NCBI GenBank assembly: GCA_943736015.1
Contig: OX031059.1
Coordinates: 42,109,159 to 42,173,158 of the forward strand
From: Tridacna crocea
Lineage: Eukaryota > Mollusca > Bivalvia > Cardiida > Cardiidae
Direction of reading: 5' to 3'
Length of the DNA stretch: 64,000 bases
This document shows positions 52,574-63,621 of this stretch, piece after piece. Each line of letters starts with the position of its first letter. Position 1 is the first letter of the stretch. Below the pieces are notes generated by a model. It saw only the letters and a program-made list of their open reading frames with translations, made no database searches and was not told where the DNA came from. Both the position numbers and the translations under genes were made by a program.

Positions 52574-54013
52574 TGGCTTACATTATTACATATCATAAAG
52601 AGCTCATGAAACTTTAAGGTAATTTGGATTTTGATTATTTAGTGCAATTCTTTTCCATTCGCAACATGTCCTTTTTCAAAAGCCATCTACCAAGTGTTGT
52701 CGGTCTCTTTCCATTCTTCCTTTCTTTCTTGATAGAAATTTATTGGTTTGGAAAAGTTATTTTCTTGAATTCTGTAGTGGTCTATATTCCTAAAACGTTA
52801 AGTGTGGCAGAAAACTATTTAGCCAGCAAGTTAGATTAAGTTAAAAGTCAGAATACATGTAATAGAAATGGTTAGAATTACTTGCCTTTGTTATTTTGAA
52901 GAACTCGCGTCTAAATGTCTCCGATCAAGAAGCATTACATATTAATCACTCAGACGCTTGATAAATGAGAAAATTGCACCCTTGTGACAAGCGATATTTC
53001 AAGCTGTGTTTCTATGTACGGATGCTGAGTGGAAACTTTACCTTCTCAAAACCAAGATAGTAATTAATTACACTTCGACAATGACAAGAGCGAGAATAAC
53101 TATAGTAAAGCAATCCTGATGAGAGCAAAAACGGGGATTTACCTTAAACAGACATTGCAAGAGATGTCTGTTTTACTGAATCATGAAAACCTAAACTTTG
53201 GAAAAGTCTTGACAATGAAAAAAATATTGATAGCTGTACTGTATCTTGTAAGAGTCTAAACCATATTTCCAGCATAATATTTTACAAGGCATCTTTCTGC
53301 TGATATTATTGTGACAAAGTGACGACTGAGGAAATACCCGTGCTTGAACTCATGACCTGAATCAATGTTTAGCTCAGGAATTTAAAAGAATATTTCAAAG
53401 TGTCGACAGCAACATGATCTTCAGTTCGTTCAAACTATAGACACGTGAAAAGATCTCGAGGTGCAAAAGGGGACATCCTCGTTAGGAGGAATTTGTCATT
53501 AATTCACGATGCCTTCAGAAAATGTCGGCTACAACGTGAGAACGGCACTTTGTTTTTGGTATTTTGTCATCCGAACCTTTCTTTTTATTGTAGTCCTTGA
53601 TTATCAAGCAAAGGGGAGAGTCGTATCAGTAGCTCTTCACTGATGAACATGGTGCTCCAAGTGTACCAATAAAAATACAGTACTTTCAGTACCTTTTTTT
53701 TCTGAAGATCAGCTCGTTTTGTGTTTTATGACATATTTCTCAAAAGATACCGTCGGAAAGGTTGAAAACGCTGGTTGCCACCACTCACCATATCCACAGC
53801 ATGTATCATAACTGTTCTACCTCGATAGAATGAAACAAAAAACGTGATTGTCTGGTATAGAGTAAGGATACATTCCGGTCCATGGGGGACACTTGATGTA
53901 TCGCAGACTTGACTTAGAAAATACAGATCTTAATTTGCTTAGGCAGTGACATTCTCGTTTGTTCTAGGCTCTTCGTGTCAGTTAATCTATCTTCCCCGTT
54001 TTTCGACACCTTG

Positions 54014-54078
54014 AATGCCGACCCTGTTAGCTCACTCGGTAAACTACATGGTTAAAAGAAACCAAAGGTCAGCCATTC
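54014..54078 (+). mobile_element. tRNA-like SINE head
   Basis: GTTAGCTCACTCGGTAAACT is a clean A box; GCCATTCGACTCTCAG is a weaker B box. Confidence 0.5.
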
Positions 54079-54745
54079 GACTCTCAGCTTGTCCAAAATT
54101 CTTTTCGAGGATATGTGATAATCGTTGTCATCTCTCTCACTGCTGAACCGTGTTCCGCAAATTTGGTTTCCGTGGAAAGAATGTATGCAAAATACATGTA
54201 GAGAAACTCCAGGAAAGCATGAATAAGTTCATTGGTTGTTGCGAAAACGTTATAATTGAATTTAAGTTAAAAAGGGATACAAATAAATGTATATATAAGC
54301 TGGAGGGAATTATTTCCCAGTCACAGAGAATATTTTCCTCCTACTGAAAATCTGGAACCACTTTTTTGTTCTACTTTGCTAAAAATAGTAATTGACTTGA
54401 GATCACCGGTTTTAAAAGTGACATTCGTTGACAAAATAGTCACAGCAAATATAATACATAATTTATTTCAGCTTGTGGTTAATATGGGGAAATATTTGCC
54501 TCAAAAGGGAAACGTCCGCGAAATTAACTCGTGCCTCACGGCACTCGTTATTTTCGAATACCTTTCTCTTTTTCGGCAGATATTTCCCCATATAAATCAC
54601 AAGCTAATGAAATAAACTCTGTTTCTGTTTTTTTATACTCGAGAAGAGTTTTGGTCGAAGTTAAAGAAGCAGTTTAATGACAACTTTCTTTGAAAATGAA
54701 GATGGCGGTTTCTTTGTACCATCGGTGGCAGTGGTTTGGAGATAT

Positions 54746-55018
54746 CATATGGAGTGCAACACGCGAAAAGGTGCATTCGGACATTTGCGTAAAGTGTCGT
54801 CCCGGATTAGCCTGCGCAGTCCGCGCAGGCTAATCCGAGACGGCACTTTACGAACACATTAGATTTTGTGCTACTGTAGACTTGAGTGAAACAGAAAATC
54901 ACATAAAGTCGGAAAGTGTCGTTTCGGATTAGTCTGTGCGGACTGCACACGCTGATCAGAGACTACGCTTTACGCAAATGTCCGAATGACCCTTTTCGCG
55001 TGTTGCACTCCATATGGA
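54746..55018. mobile_element. Family D double-hairpin element, best copy
   Basis: Inverted ends CATATGGAGTGCAACACGCG and CGCGTGTTGCACTCCATATG. Two hairpins, the first GTCGTCCCGGATTAGCCTGC/GCAGTCCGCGC, the second with AGTCTGTGCGGACTGCACAC, separated by about 60 bp. No coding capacity. Confidence 0.78.
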
Positions 55019-55078
55019 GTTCTCTATCGTTTCCTTCTATTTACAAATCATTCTAGGTCATATGAGCCAACCTTTGGC

Positions 55079-55324
55079 AAAAGGGGGCTTATTGTATCTC
55101 CATAATCCATCGTAGCAAGAAAGCCATCTTATACTTATGGATTCATCACAGTTACTTTTTTATAATAACCTAGCTAATTATTAGGTAGTTTTGTTCTTGG
55201 ACATGTACAAAATTAACCATCAGCGAAAAGATTCGACCCAGTTCAGCTTGAACGGACTGCGAAGGCTGACCTAGGTAGTAACTTATTGCTGATGCATTAA
55301 GCCCCTATTTCACAGAGCACGGTT
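55079..55324 (+). mobile_element. Family E element, long form
   Basis: TATCTCCATAATCCATCG head, GATTCGACCCAGTTCAGCTT hairpin, CTGATGCATTAAGCCCC tail, about 245 bp. Confidence 0.6.
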
Positions 55325-55582
55325 CATATTTTTAGTCCAATTCTATTTAAAGAAAGTAACATAATTTTCTGAGTGGCTAGACCGAAAAATGTATCCAAAT
55401 GTAGCCAATCAGAATTGACGTTATTTAAGAAAAAAATATCTTGAAGATTAGAACTTGAATGAAGTTTGTTGAATAAAATTACCAAATATACATACTCGAT
55501 TTGTAAACATGTTTGATACAAATGAAATACGCACTTTTTAATCAAATAGCTTTCTCGTTCGTGTAATAAATTCGATGTTCTT

Positions 55583-55653
55583 TATCGTCGGTTTACAGTA
55601 CTTCAAAAACCTCGTAACAAGCTGTAGTTACGAGGTTTTCGAAGTAAAATTGA
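55583..55653. mobile_element. Family B palindrome, loop side shortened
   Basis: TTATCGTCGGTTTACAGTA, then CAAAAACCTCGTAACAAGCT with most of the left inner arm missing. Confidence 0.65.
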
Positions 55654-55663
55654 CTTTATGCTC

Positions 55664-55861
55664 TTTCTAAGCAGTCGACGAAATTTTAGCCTTTTCCATA
55701 TTAAAAGCTTTTGCAAGTGACAAATTACAAATGGCTCAAGTGACAGACTTGTTTTGTCGTTCAAATGGTGGAAAACACTGTCGGACAAGGAGAAAATGCT
55801 GATTGCAGAAGCCCTCTTTCTTCGTGTTGTACAAATACAGGATTGGTTTTGTAATCAGTTA
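55664..55861 (+). mobile_element. Family A, right arm lost
   Basis: GTCGACGAAATTTTAGCCTT, GCTTTTGCAAGTGACAAAT, GACAAGGAGAAAATGCTGAT, then straight to the right end. Abuts a family B palindrome. Confidence 0.5.
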
Positions 55862-56051
55862 ACCCGTTAGCACCCGAAATAGTTTTGCCGCACACATTTT
55901 TGAAGAAATCATTGTAAAGCATTCATAATAATTGTAACGTATTAGGGTGTATTTCAAAACTTGAGGCAAAATAACCTTTCATCGTCATAAAAAAAAAATC
56001 TTCCTTTTGCTACAGTATTTTATGGGTGGTAGACTGTGAGAAGAAAAAGGC

Positions 56052-56279
56052 TCAAACCATTACCACACAATCCCTACTTTTGACTACCCTGAGAAAGAAG
56101 CCTTTAAAAAACATTGTGGGATAAAGAGAAAATGCTGGTTACCAGCATTTTCTCCTTTTCGCACAATATTTTCTACCTTTCACAAAACAAATTTCAGATT
56201 TTCATTCACTTTATTTTGTCGTCAGTAAATGCTTTCAATTTGAACAAACCTAAAATTTTCTCGTTTAATAACGAATTAA
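56052..56279 (-). mobile_element. Family A element
   Basis: CAAACCATTACCACACAATC to TCTCGTTTAATAACGAATTAA; hairpin around GGTTACC. Confidence 0.75.
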
Positions 56280-56369
56280 ATTCGTGGTAGCTTTACTTTA
56301 TTGCTCTTTTTTCTCTCTCTTTCCTTTTCTAGTCTAACATTGTAACTTTATCATGTTAAAATACAAATT

Positions 56370-56452
56370 ATGGTCGGTTTATTAAAAAAACCAAACTCGT
56401 AAGTACAGCTTGAAACAAGCTGATGTTACGAGTTTTTTTAAATAAACCTACA
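56370..56452. mobile_element. Family B palindrome, diverged
   Basis: TGGTCGGTTTATTAAAAAAA/CCAAACTCGTAAGTACAGC; diverged from the others, with partly matching changes in the right arm (ACGAGTTTTTTTAAATAAAC). Confidence 0.65.
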
Positions 56453-56497
56453 TTATACATAGAACATTAACATTACTTATGTAAGAGCAGCAGTCTG

Positions 56498-56800
56498 GCA
56501 AAATGGGGCTAAGTGCATCTCCATAATCTCCAGGCAAGCCGTCACATAATTATTAAATCATATGATACATGTTGCCAGGCAACCAATTGCATCATGAGGT
56601 AGAAATTCCTCTGACATGCATACAATTTACAATATGTCGACCCATGTCAATGTACAGGATCGGTACAGGCTGACTAGGGCCTAAATTTGTTACAAATTTA
56701 GGCCCTAGTCAGCCTATACCGACACTCCAGATTGACATGGCTCGACATTTTCTACAGATACATAAAACCTTCTTTTCATCGAGCAAGAGCGATATATAAT
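56498..56800 (+). mobile_element. Family E element with unusual hairpin
   Basis: CATCTCCATAATCTCC head. The hairpin at about 56635-56755 extends into CTGACTAGGGCCTAAATTTG/TTACAAATTTAGGCCC, which other copies lack. Confidence 0.55.
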
Positions 56801-56819
56801 GTTATTTGTGCTAAATGAA

Positions 56820-57048
56820 TTAACCCTTTACCAAACAACAAAAATTTAGACTAGTCTAAATTGAAAGCACTTGCAGACGACGAAATAAGAATTACTCAAA
56901 AACTGAACATTGTTTCCAGCAGGGAAGAAAACAATGTGGGAAAAGGAGAAAATGCTGGTTACCAGCATTTTCTCCTTTTCCCACAATGTTTTCAAAAGGC
57001 TTCTATCTCAGGGTCGTAAAAACCAGGGATTGTTTGGTAAAAGGTTAA
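56820..57048 (+). mobile_element. Family A element, well preserved
   Basis: TTAACCCTTTACCAAACAAC to GATTGTTTGGTAAAAGGTTAA; full hairpin around GGTTACC. Best example of the CCTTTACCAAAC end subtype at both ends. Confidence 0.85.
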
Positions 57049-57089
57049 TCAGTTGTTGTGTAATGATATATTTATCCATTCCAATATAC

Positions 57090-57306
57090 AGTCCAGCTTG
57101 GGCTTAGAAAGCACCCAGGCAGTTTTCGACATTCACTTACTTCGTTCAAGGACAGCTCACATAACAGTAACACTCTAAGGTTCTGAAATGTCTTTTCAAA
57201 GGACACCCCCACCCATGAAAAACCCAGTACTTCCAATGAGGATCGAACCGTGGGCCTCAAAGTTACGAGTCATACATTTTACCTCAGAACCACGCAGGGG
57301 CGCTTT
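57090..57306 (-). mobile_element. tRNA-derived SINE
   Basis: On minus: GCGTGGTTCTGAGGTAAAAT head, B box CACGGTTCGATCCTC, then a body with GTGTCCTTTGAAAAGAC. Confidence 0.55.
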
Positions 57307-57594
57307 CCCGATTGGCTTTGATAGAAGTGTAAGTGAAGCATTCAGAGAAAATAAGAATTGCTGCTGCATTGATCTCCACTTGGATTAAAGATACGCACCT
57401 AAGGTCTTGTTAGGCAATGGAAGTGCTGATCATGACCTACACCCATAGCTGAACGATTATGTCTACGGTCCCGAGGATGAGCTGGCTTTCTGAAAACACT
57501 ATGGGAAAATGAGAAAATACTTCCATTTAACAGCTTCTCCTAAAGCCAAAATGCCGTATACTTTGTCAGAAAACAAGATCTATCATTTGTATCA

Positions 57595-57782
57595 AAGCTC
57601 CAGATAAGAGGAAGTGATGGTATTCTAAATCCATTATTTTTCTTTTAAACCCTATGTTGTGGGTACTCATTTGAATCGTCTCAATGAGACGATTCTAATG
57701 AGTAGCCGTAACATAGGGTTTAGTGGAGAATAATTAATATTTTCAATTTTGAAATCAAAATGACTCCCTCTATCTGGAGCTC
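57595..57782. mobile_element. Family F hairpin element
   Basis: CAAAGCTCCAGATAAGAGGA to CTCCCTCTATCTGGAGC, hairpin around CGTCTCAATGAGACG. Confidence 0.72.
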
Positions 57783-58071
57783 TGATTTGTACCATGTTAA
57801 ATTCGTCATCTGCTAATTATATTTTGATTCGTTTGGTAAGGATTCGATTGCTTTTAGGGAAAGTGCAAATCAAGATTAGACTGTGCAGAAGTTGCAGGGT
57901 TGATCCTGAATCTACAAAGCTCAATTACGCAGTATATAAAAAGGCAAAGCAATCAGCTCTTTTCACGAAAATGACTCATGATACCACTTGACACTATAAA
58001 ATATCTGGCTAGTCCCAAAAACTTTGACAATGACTAAACATTTATTGGAAAGGAAAGTACCGTTTTTTCAT

Positions 58072-58147
58072 CAGTTGGAAAACATTGTAGAAAACAGGAC
58101 CAATTGCTTTAACAAGCAATTGGTACTGTTTACTACACTGTTTTTTG
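58072..58147. mobile_element. Hairpin related to family A
   Basis: Arms AAACATTGTAGAAAACAG and TTTACTACACTGTTTT with inner CCAATTGCTTTAACAAGCAA; no clear TTAA ends. Confidence 0.4.
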
Positions 58148-58695
58148 TAAACAGCCAGAAGTAATAGCATAAAAGTACTTGTACAGTTACAGGTGTAGGT
58201 CATATTATCAAGCGCTTTAAGTGTTTATTTCCAAGGACTGTTATTCTTTGTTGTGTTTCAGTTGATTCATTCATGTTTAATGTAAACGGCTAAATCACAG
58301 GCCGAAAGATACAATTGTACATACGTTTTATAGATTAAATTTCAATATTCACAAATTTGTTAATTAAAGTATTGATTAAATGACATAACGAGTTGTGTTA
58401 TAATTATATACTGAGCCCAGAAAAGCCAAGGACATTTTGTCTTTTTGGACCCCCCCTTCTGCTTTCAACTTGACGCTATAGATTTATAATAAGGAATCCC
58501 TGGTTCGACCCCTGTTTATTACCTTGATCATGTGGGAGTGGTCTTGAGCAAGGCATCGAATGAACCAGAGTAGATGTGTATGCTGCATATGAATTGAACC
58601 ATGTTCCGGAAAGAAGGATTTCAAAGTAATTCTTTGATGTATCGTATCAAGGAAGTTATGTATCATAATATCGATAACAGTTGGACAAAAAGAAC

Positions 58696-58884
58696 GGAGC
58701 TCCAGATAGAGAGAGTGATTTTGACTTCAAACTTGAAAATATAAATTATTATCCTCTAAACCCTATGTTATGGGTACTCATTAGAATCGTCTCATCGAGA
58801 CGATCCTAATGGGTACCCTCAACATAGAGTTTGAAAGAGATATAATGGATTAAGAATACCATCACTCCCTCTTAGCTGGAGCTT
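58696..58884. mobile_element. Family F hairpin element
   Basis: GGAGCTCCAGATAGAGAGAG to CTCCCTCTTAGCTGGAGCTT, hairpin around CGTCTCATCGAGACG. Confidence 0.72.
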
Positions 58885-59091
58885 TGAGAGAGATCGATTT
58901 TGACGAGTAATTATCACTCCTTTCCCAGGACCTTTTCAATTCAACGTCTGTATTCTGCAGAAATGCCTCAATTACCCTCTTCTCCTGCTAAGTAAGTAAA
59001 ATTAAACCTTGAACCAGATAATCAGAACCCAAATGTTGCTATTAAAAGGCTTTAATTTTTTTTTGGTGGGGGGGGGGTAGAGAAAAGATAT

Positions 59092-59170
59092 CTCTTTATC
59101 GGCCAGTGTAGATCCGAGATATGACTGCCCGTTCTGTGCAGTCTGATCTTGGAGCTACAATGTTGCAAAT
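59092..59170. mobile_element. Family C hairpin
   Basis: CGGCCAGTGTAGATCCGAGA and GCAGTCTGATCTTGGAGCTA; preceded by a G run. Confidence 0.6.
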
Positions 59171-59400
59171 GGTGTAATTGCTTTTTATAAGGGTTTCCCT
59201 CGACAAATGTTTTAAGGCAGGGAGTTTATAACACTGATGCACGATGTGCGATCCCCAGTGGAGTTGGCAAGAGTTTTTTTTTTCATTTATTCATAGCGCC
59301 AAGAAGACGTAAATATAATGTACAATATTGTTGAAATCTGGTTGAATTTAAAAAAAAGATGTCATAAGAATCAGATACGGGTATCATTTAAATCAAAAGT

Positions 59401-59575
59401 GTAATGCAGATAAATGACCTCCCCTACAAAATGACCTATGGGTCATTTCACTACATAGAGAAATGACCAACGGGTCATTTCTCTACGTAGAGAAATGACC
59501 CTGGCCATTATTCTACGTAGAGAATCCTCTGGGACCTGAGTCATTTTGTAGGGAGGATCTTTTCTCTGCATTACA
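59401..59575. mobile_element. Nested palindrome element
   Basis: Outer arms GTAATGCAGA...CCTCCCCTACAAAATGAC and GTCATTTTGTAGGGAGG...TCTGCATTAC enclose two or three smaller palindromes built from TCATTT/AAATGA and CTACGTAG. 59476-59499 is a perfect 24-bp palindrome. Confidence 0.65.
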
Positions 59576-59937
59576 TCGGCGTAATTTCTCCGCCAGACAA
59601 ATTATTTTCAAAAGTGAAAGATAAACATATTCATTTCACCAAATATAAACAAATTAATGGCTTAAATCAAGAGTAAAACTGTTAAAACGAAAAAAACTGC
59701 TAGGTTTTGCCATTTCTAGTTGTTTATGTAGTTTATGCGTGTCTCGAAATAGATGTGTCATATTAGTAAGTGGAAAATACACGTATATCTACGGTGCACG
59801 ACCGTAATAACAATAATTATGTCTGCTTTGCTGTTAAACTTCAGACTGACGTAACTGATGTCAATTTCGTCTCAATGACATCCGGTTACATGAGATCAAA
59901 GCACTGACAGTACCATGTATGGAACCCTAATGCCGCT

Positions 59938-60048
59938 TTAACACTTAATGTTGTCAAACGTGACTCACTGACCTATTGCTGACTGCGTATATCAAGATCA
60001 GACTGCACATAACGTGCAGTTTGATTTTGAATCTACCCTGTCCGGTAA
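59938..60048 (+). mobile_element. Family C element
   Basis: TTAACACTTAATGTTGTCAA and CGTGACTCACTGACC lead into a hairpin around CACATAACGTG, ending CTGTCCGGTAAGA. Confidence 0.68.
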
Positions 60049-60146
60049 GAAAATGTCTATTCTCCAAAACTAACTTTCAAACAGCAATAGTCTGGCTTTT
60101 ACAATAGCCTTAAAAATGTCATTTCTTTTATTTAGCAGGATAAGGG

Positions 60147-60373
60147 TTAACCCTTTTCCAAACAATCCCTGGTTTTTACGTGTCTGCAGAAAAAGTCTTT
60201 TGAAAACACTGTGGGAAAAGGAGAAATTGCTCGTAACGAGCAATTTCTCCTTTTCCCACAGTGTTTTCTACCCTTTTTGAGAACTTTCTGCCAATTTATC
60301 CAAATTAAAATTGTTATCTGCAAACTCTTTCGGTTTGGAAGGATCCAAAATTTATCGTTTTGGAAAGGGTTAA
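60147..60373 (-). mobile_element. Family A, alternative core subtype, near perfect
   Basis: TTAACCCTTTTCCAAACAAT to CGTTTTGGAAAGGGTTAA. Hairpin arms AACACTGTGGGAAAAGGAG with inner core GAAATTGCTCG/CGAGCAATTTC, as at 32205. Confidence 0.82.
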
Positions 60374-60909
60374 GTGCCAATGTGAGTATGCGATAGAGCA
60401 GTCCAAGGCCAGACTGCACAGAAAGACAAGTACTACCAAGTGAGGGACTTTTGATTTGTTGTCTTGTCTGCAAATACTTCCAATCTGCACATTTCAATAT
60501 GGTTTTCGTTTTGTGGAGAATTGGAGCATGTCCCGCTAGATATTTATCATTGATTCTAATATAGATTTTTAAACTTATTTACATTCAAATAAAGATAAAA
60601 CCATCAATGAAGTAATAGAGAGTGGAGCCAAAGATCACAGTGCACGGGCGTACAGTCTTAGCCTGAGGCCGTATTCACCAACTACTTGTTGAGTTAACAG
60701 TCAAGTCAACAAATTAAGACAGATCATACTCATCAGAAACCTTTTAAATGAAACCTTCAGATGGAAAAAGAATCTTCTTGTGACACAAATAGTTTCTCTA
60801 ACCCTTTGATCGTCATATGTGGAAACAGTTACTTTTGCGAAAAAATATAGATCACGATCAGTTTCCACAAAACGTACAGTCAAATCTCCGATCTATTCTA
60901 TACATGTGT

Positions 60910-61139
60910 TTAAACCTTTACCACACAATCCCGACTTTTGATACCCACGGGAAAGAAGCCGTTTAAAAAACATTTTGGGAAAAGGAGAAAATATTGGTAA
61001 CCAACATTTTACTCTTATTCCCACAATATTTTCTTCCCTGTCAAAGAAAAATTGCGGCATTTGAGTCAGACTGAAATTGTCGTCTGCAAAAGCTTTTTTT
61101 TTTTTGACAAGGCTGACATTTTGTTGTCTGGTGAGTTAA
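60910..61139 (-). mobile_element. Family A element
   Basis: TTAAACCTTTACCACACAAT to TTGTCTGGTGAGTTAA. Inner hairpin AATATTGGTAACCAACATT is slightly eroded. Confidence 0.75.
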
Positions 61140-61426
61140 TTCAGCCAACATGGATAAAAAAGTATTTCTGAGTATACATAAAATGTATTTTCAGCCGCCG
61201 AAAGACTTTATTTGTATACTTATTTGGCGATCAGAGAGTTACCAATATGAAGACCCAAACCAGTGGATAGTTTTCGTAATTTCTATTGACTTCACGAGAT
61301 TTTCTCAAGTCTGTGAAACAGTGTAATGATAATAGTCTATAAATCAAAGGAGACTGGCGCTGCAATTAGTGAGGGCTAAAAATCGATCCCTGAAGTATGC
61401 GCCTGGTGAACTTTTTTAAGGTCTCC

Positions 61427-61537
61427 TTAACGCTTTAGGCTGCTATGTGTGGCTTAGTGCTCTTTTGTGGACAGTATAGATAAAGACCAGACTGCATAGA
61501 AGGTGCCTTTTGATATTTAATCTACACTTTCTGGTAA
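61427..61537 (+). mobile_element. Family C element, diverged
   Basis: TTAACGCTTTAGGCTGCTAT, then GTGGACAGTATAGATAAAGA and TTTAATCTACACTTTCTGG. Confidence 0.55.
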
Positions 61538-61539
61538 GA

Positions 61540-62690
61540 TGACTTGTTCTAAAGAGAACGACCTTGAAATCGAAATAACTTGGTTTTCACTATCTGCTTG
61601 ATTTTTTTATGTAACGTTGGCATGTTTAGAGCAGCTGAGCTTTTCAATGGCAACGGTTACCTCAGTTTGATTTTGCAGACGCGCGTATACCAGAACTCAG
61701 ATAACTTTACATGATGCGTATTCTTTTATTTTGTGCTGAAGTCTTCGAGTAGTCTTCGGTTTTGATTCATCATGATAATCTTTCTATAGCGTTAGATTAG
61801 AAAGTCAAAAAGGACAACTTTAGTAAATTGTGGAGACAGTTGTTGATTTCATAGGAAACCACATAATTATATTCGGTTCTATAAATAAGTATGCACTTTA
61901 TTTTTCTTTTATTTCTCATCGTATGTTTTACTGAAGACTAACAAATCTGGTATCATACTTTTAGTTCAGAGTATGTAGAAAATTCCAGGCTAATCAGATT
62001 TTGATTAACAGAAAGTTCAATTTAGGTTTTTGCCGTTTAAATGAGGGTGGTACCAAAATCAAAGTTACGGAAGTATTCAAAGACTAAGGTAACATTAAAA
62101 TTGGATTTTAGCCACCGCTCTCATTCAGGAATGGAATGACATTCCTGATCTGATGCAATGATTTTACTTGTGTAAGGTCTATAATTGCTAGTATCGACAG
62201 CAGAGGTGGCCATACAAGATATTGATTGAAAAATTACATAAAAAAAAAACTTTAAGAAAAACTTAGAAGAAGAACCAAAGAAGGACCATTCAGGGCTACC
62301 TTCATTTTAAAGCCCAGATTAAATTTTGTAGATCCAAGTGTTATTTACTAAAAACTTGATTGAAACTAATTGTAATGACTATTAGTTAAATCTCATTTTA
62401 TATCCACATCTATATACTATAAAAATCTATGTAGGTTGAACTTATTTGCATAATTTAAACTTTCATATACAGGGATATGAAAGCACGGACAGTATCAATC
62501 GAAGGGCATGTACAAGGTGCTCTAAAGTCAATTCCGTGTAAAGAAGCATAGCTTAATCGAAAACGGTTTGAACCGGTTATTCTGACAAGGTACACTCACA
62601 TACTCTTTACCACTTACAAGACGGGTAAATATGAATAAGTGTATAATTAAATAATCAGCATATGAGGCATGCTCTGGCGGCTGAAAAAAG
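61540..62690. other. No recognisable feature
   Basis: AT-rich, no frame above 75 residues and no match to the listed repeats. Confidence 0.5.
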
Positions 62691-62699
62691 GGGTGTAAT

Positions 62700-63092
62700 T
62701 TCATGGAGTGGACACCATCGGTAATATTACCGATGTTGTTCACAAGATGAATAAATTTCCATCTTTCACAAAAAAAAACAACAACATCAAATATTCTATT
62801 TATTTCAAGCTTTTAACCCTTTCTGGGAGGAGCTTTATCAAAATCCAGTACAGAGCTTTTCCGTTAATCCCCCTGACGTACCCATCCCGCATAGCAACGT
62901 ATTACAATATTACGTCAAGCGCGAGAAATGTAAGGTAAATGACGTCATAGTTCCATCTGGTTCTGAGGCACGCGCAATGAACCTAGGCAACAAGAACATG
63001 AAAATAGGTATTTTCACTGGTGGTTCCAGTGTAAGATCGAAAAATATTTTCACTGCTATTTCTCGATATCCTACCGGAAAGCATGAAATAAA
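62700..63092 (+). mobile_element. Family G element, shortened hairpin
   Basis: Same body as the copy at 26767, but the 5' hairpin is collapsed to a short ATCGGTAATATTACCGAT palindrome. It ends AAAGCATGAAATAA directly against a family E copy. It serves as the empty-site comparison for the foldback insertion. Confidence 0.75.
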
Positions 63093-63309
63093 TCTCTATG
63101 ATGCATGATACCAAACAAGTCACAACATAGTTATTGATCCATGAAATCCATATTGTTTAACCACCGATTGAATCATAAGGTACGCTGGTCATGGGAAATT
63201 TTTCAAGAGATGAAAGTTTCGACCCAGCCCAGCCTTCGAGGACTGCGCGGACTTAGCAGGCTGATCTGAATCGATACTTTTTAAGCCTTCTTTTCACAGA
63301 GCATGACTC
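63093..63309 (+). mobile_element. Family E element abutting family G
   Basis: ATGCATGATACCAAACAAGT head, hairpin near GAGGACTGCGCGGAC, tail TTTTCACAGAGCATG. Confidence 0.6.
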
Positions 63310-63362
63310 CTGTAGAAAGCAGTCATAACTGCATTGCCCTTTCTGTGTAGTCTGAATATTGC

Positions 63363-63621
63363 TAGCAACACACGAAAAGGGCCAATCGGACATTTGTGTA
63401 AAGTGTCGTCTCGGATCAGCCTGCGCAGTCCGCGCAGGCTAATCCGAGACGGCACTTGACTTCATTGGATTTTCTTCTTCAGTGGACTTGTGCTAAAAAA
63501 AGCAAAAGATAAACTTAAATACGGAAAGTGTCGTTTCAGTTTAGCCTGTGAGGAGCGCTCAGGTTGATCCGAGTCGACACTTTTCGCTGTTGTCCAAAAT
63601 GCCCTTTTTTAAGTGTTGTAG
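63363..63621. mobile_element. Family D double-hairpin element
   Basis: TAGCAACACACGAAAAGGGC start. First hairpin near perfect (GTCTCGGATCAGCCTGCGCA); second with GTGAGGAGCGCTCAGG. Confidence 0.75.

Larger units (their letters stand above)
51155..54013. other. Mostly unassigned sequence
   Basis: Holds the 35-bp tandem repeat, a 71-bp palindrome and one family E copy listed separately; no exon is recognised in the remainder. Confidence 0.5.

Noticed and set aside
53740-53860. Possible further family A copy
   Set aside because: Only GAAAACGCTGGTTGCC and scattered matches remain, too little to call.
1681-61139. CRISPR array or bacterial terminators suggested by the many hairpins
   Set aside because: The copies are irregularly spaced, in both orientations, have TTAA-bounded ends, and lie in spliced eukaryotic DNA.
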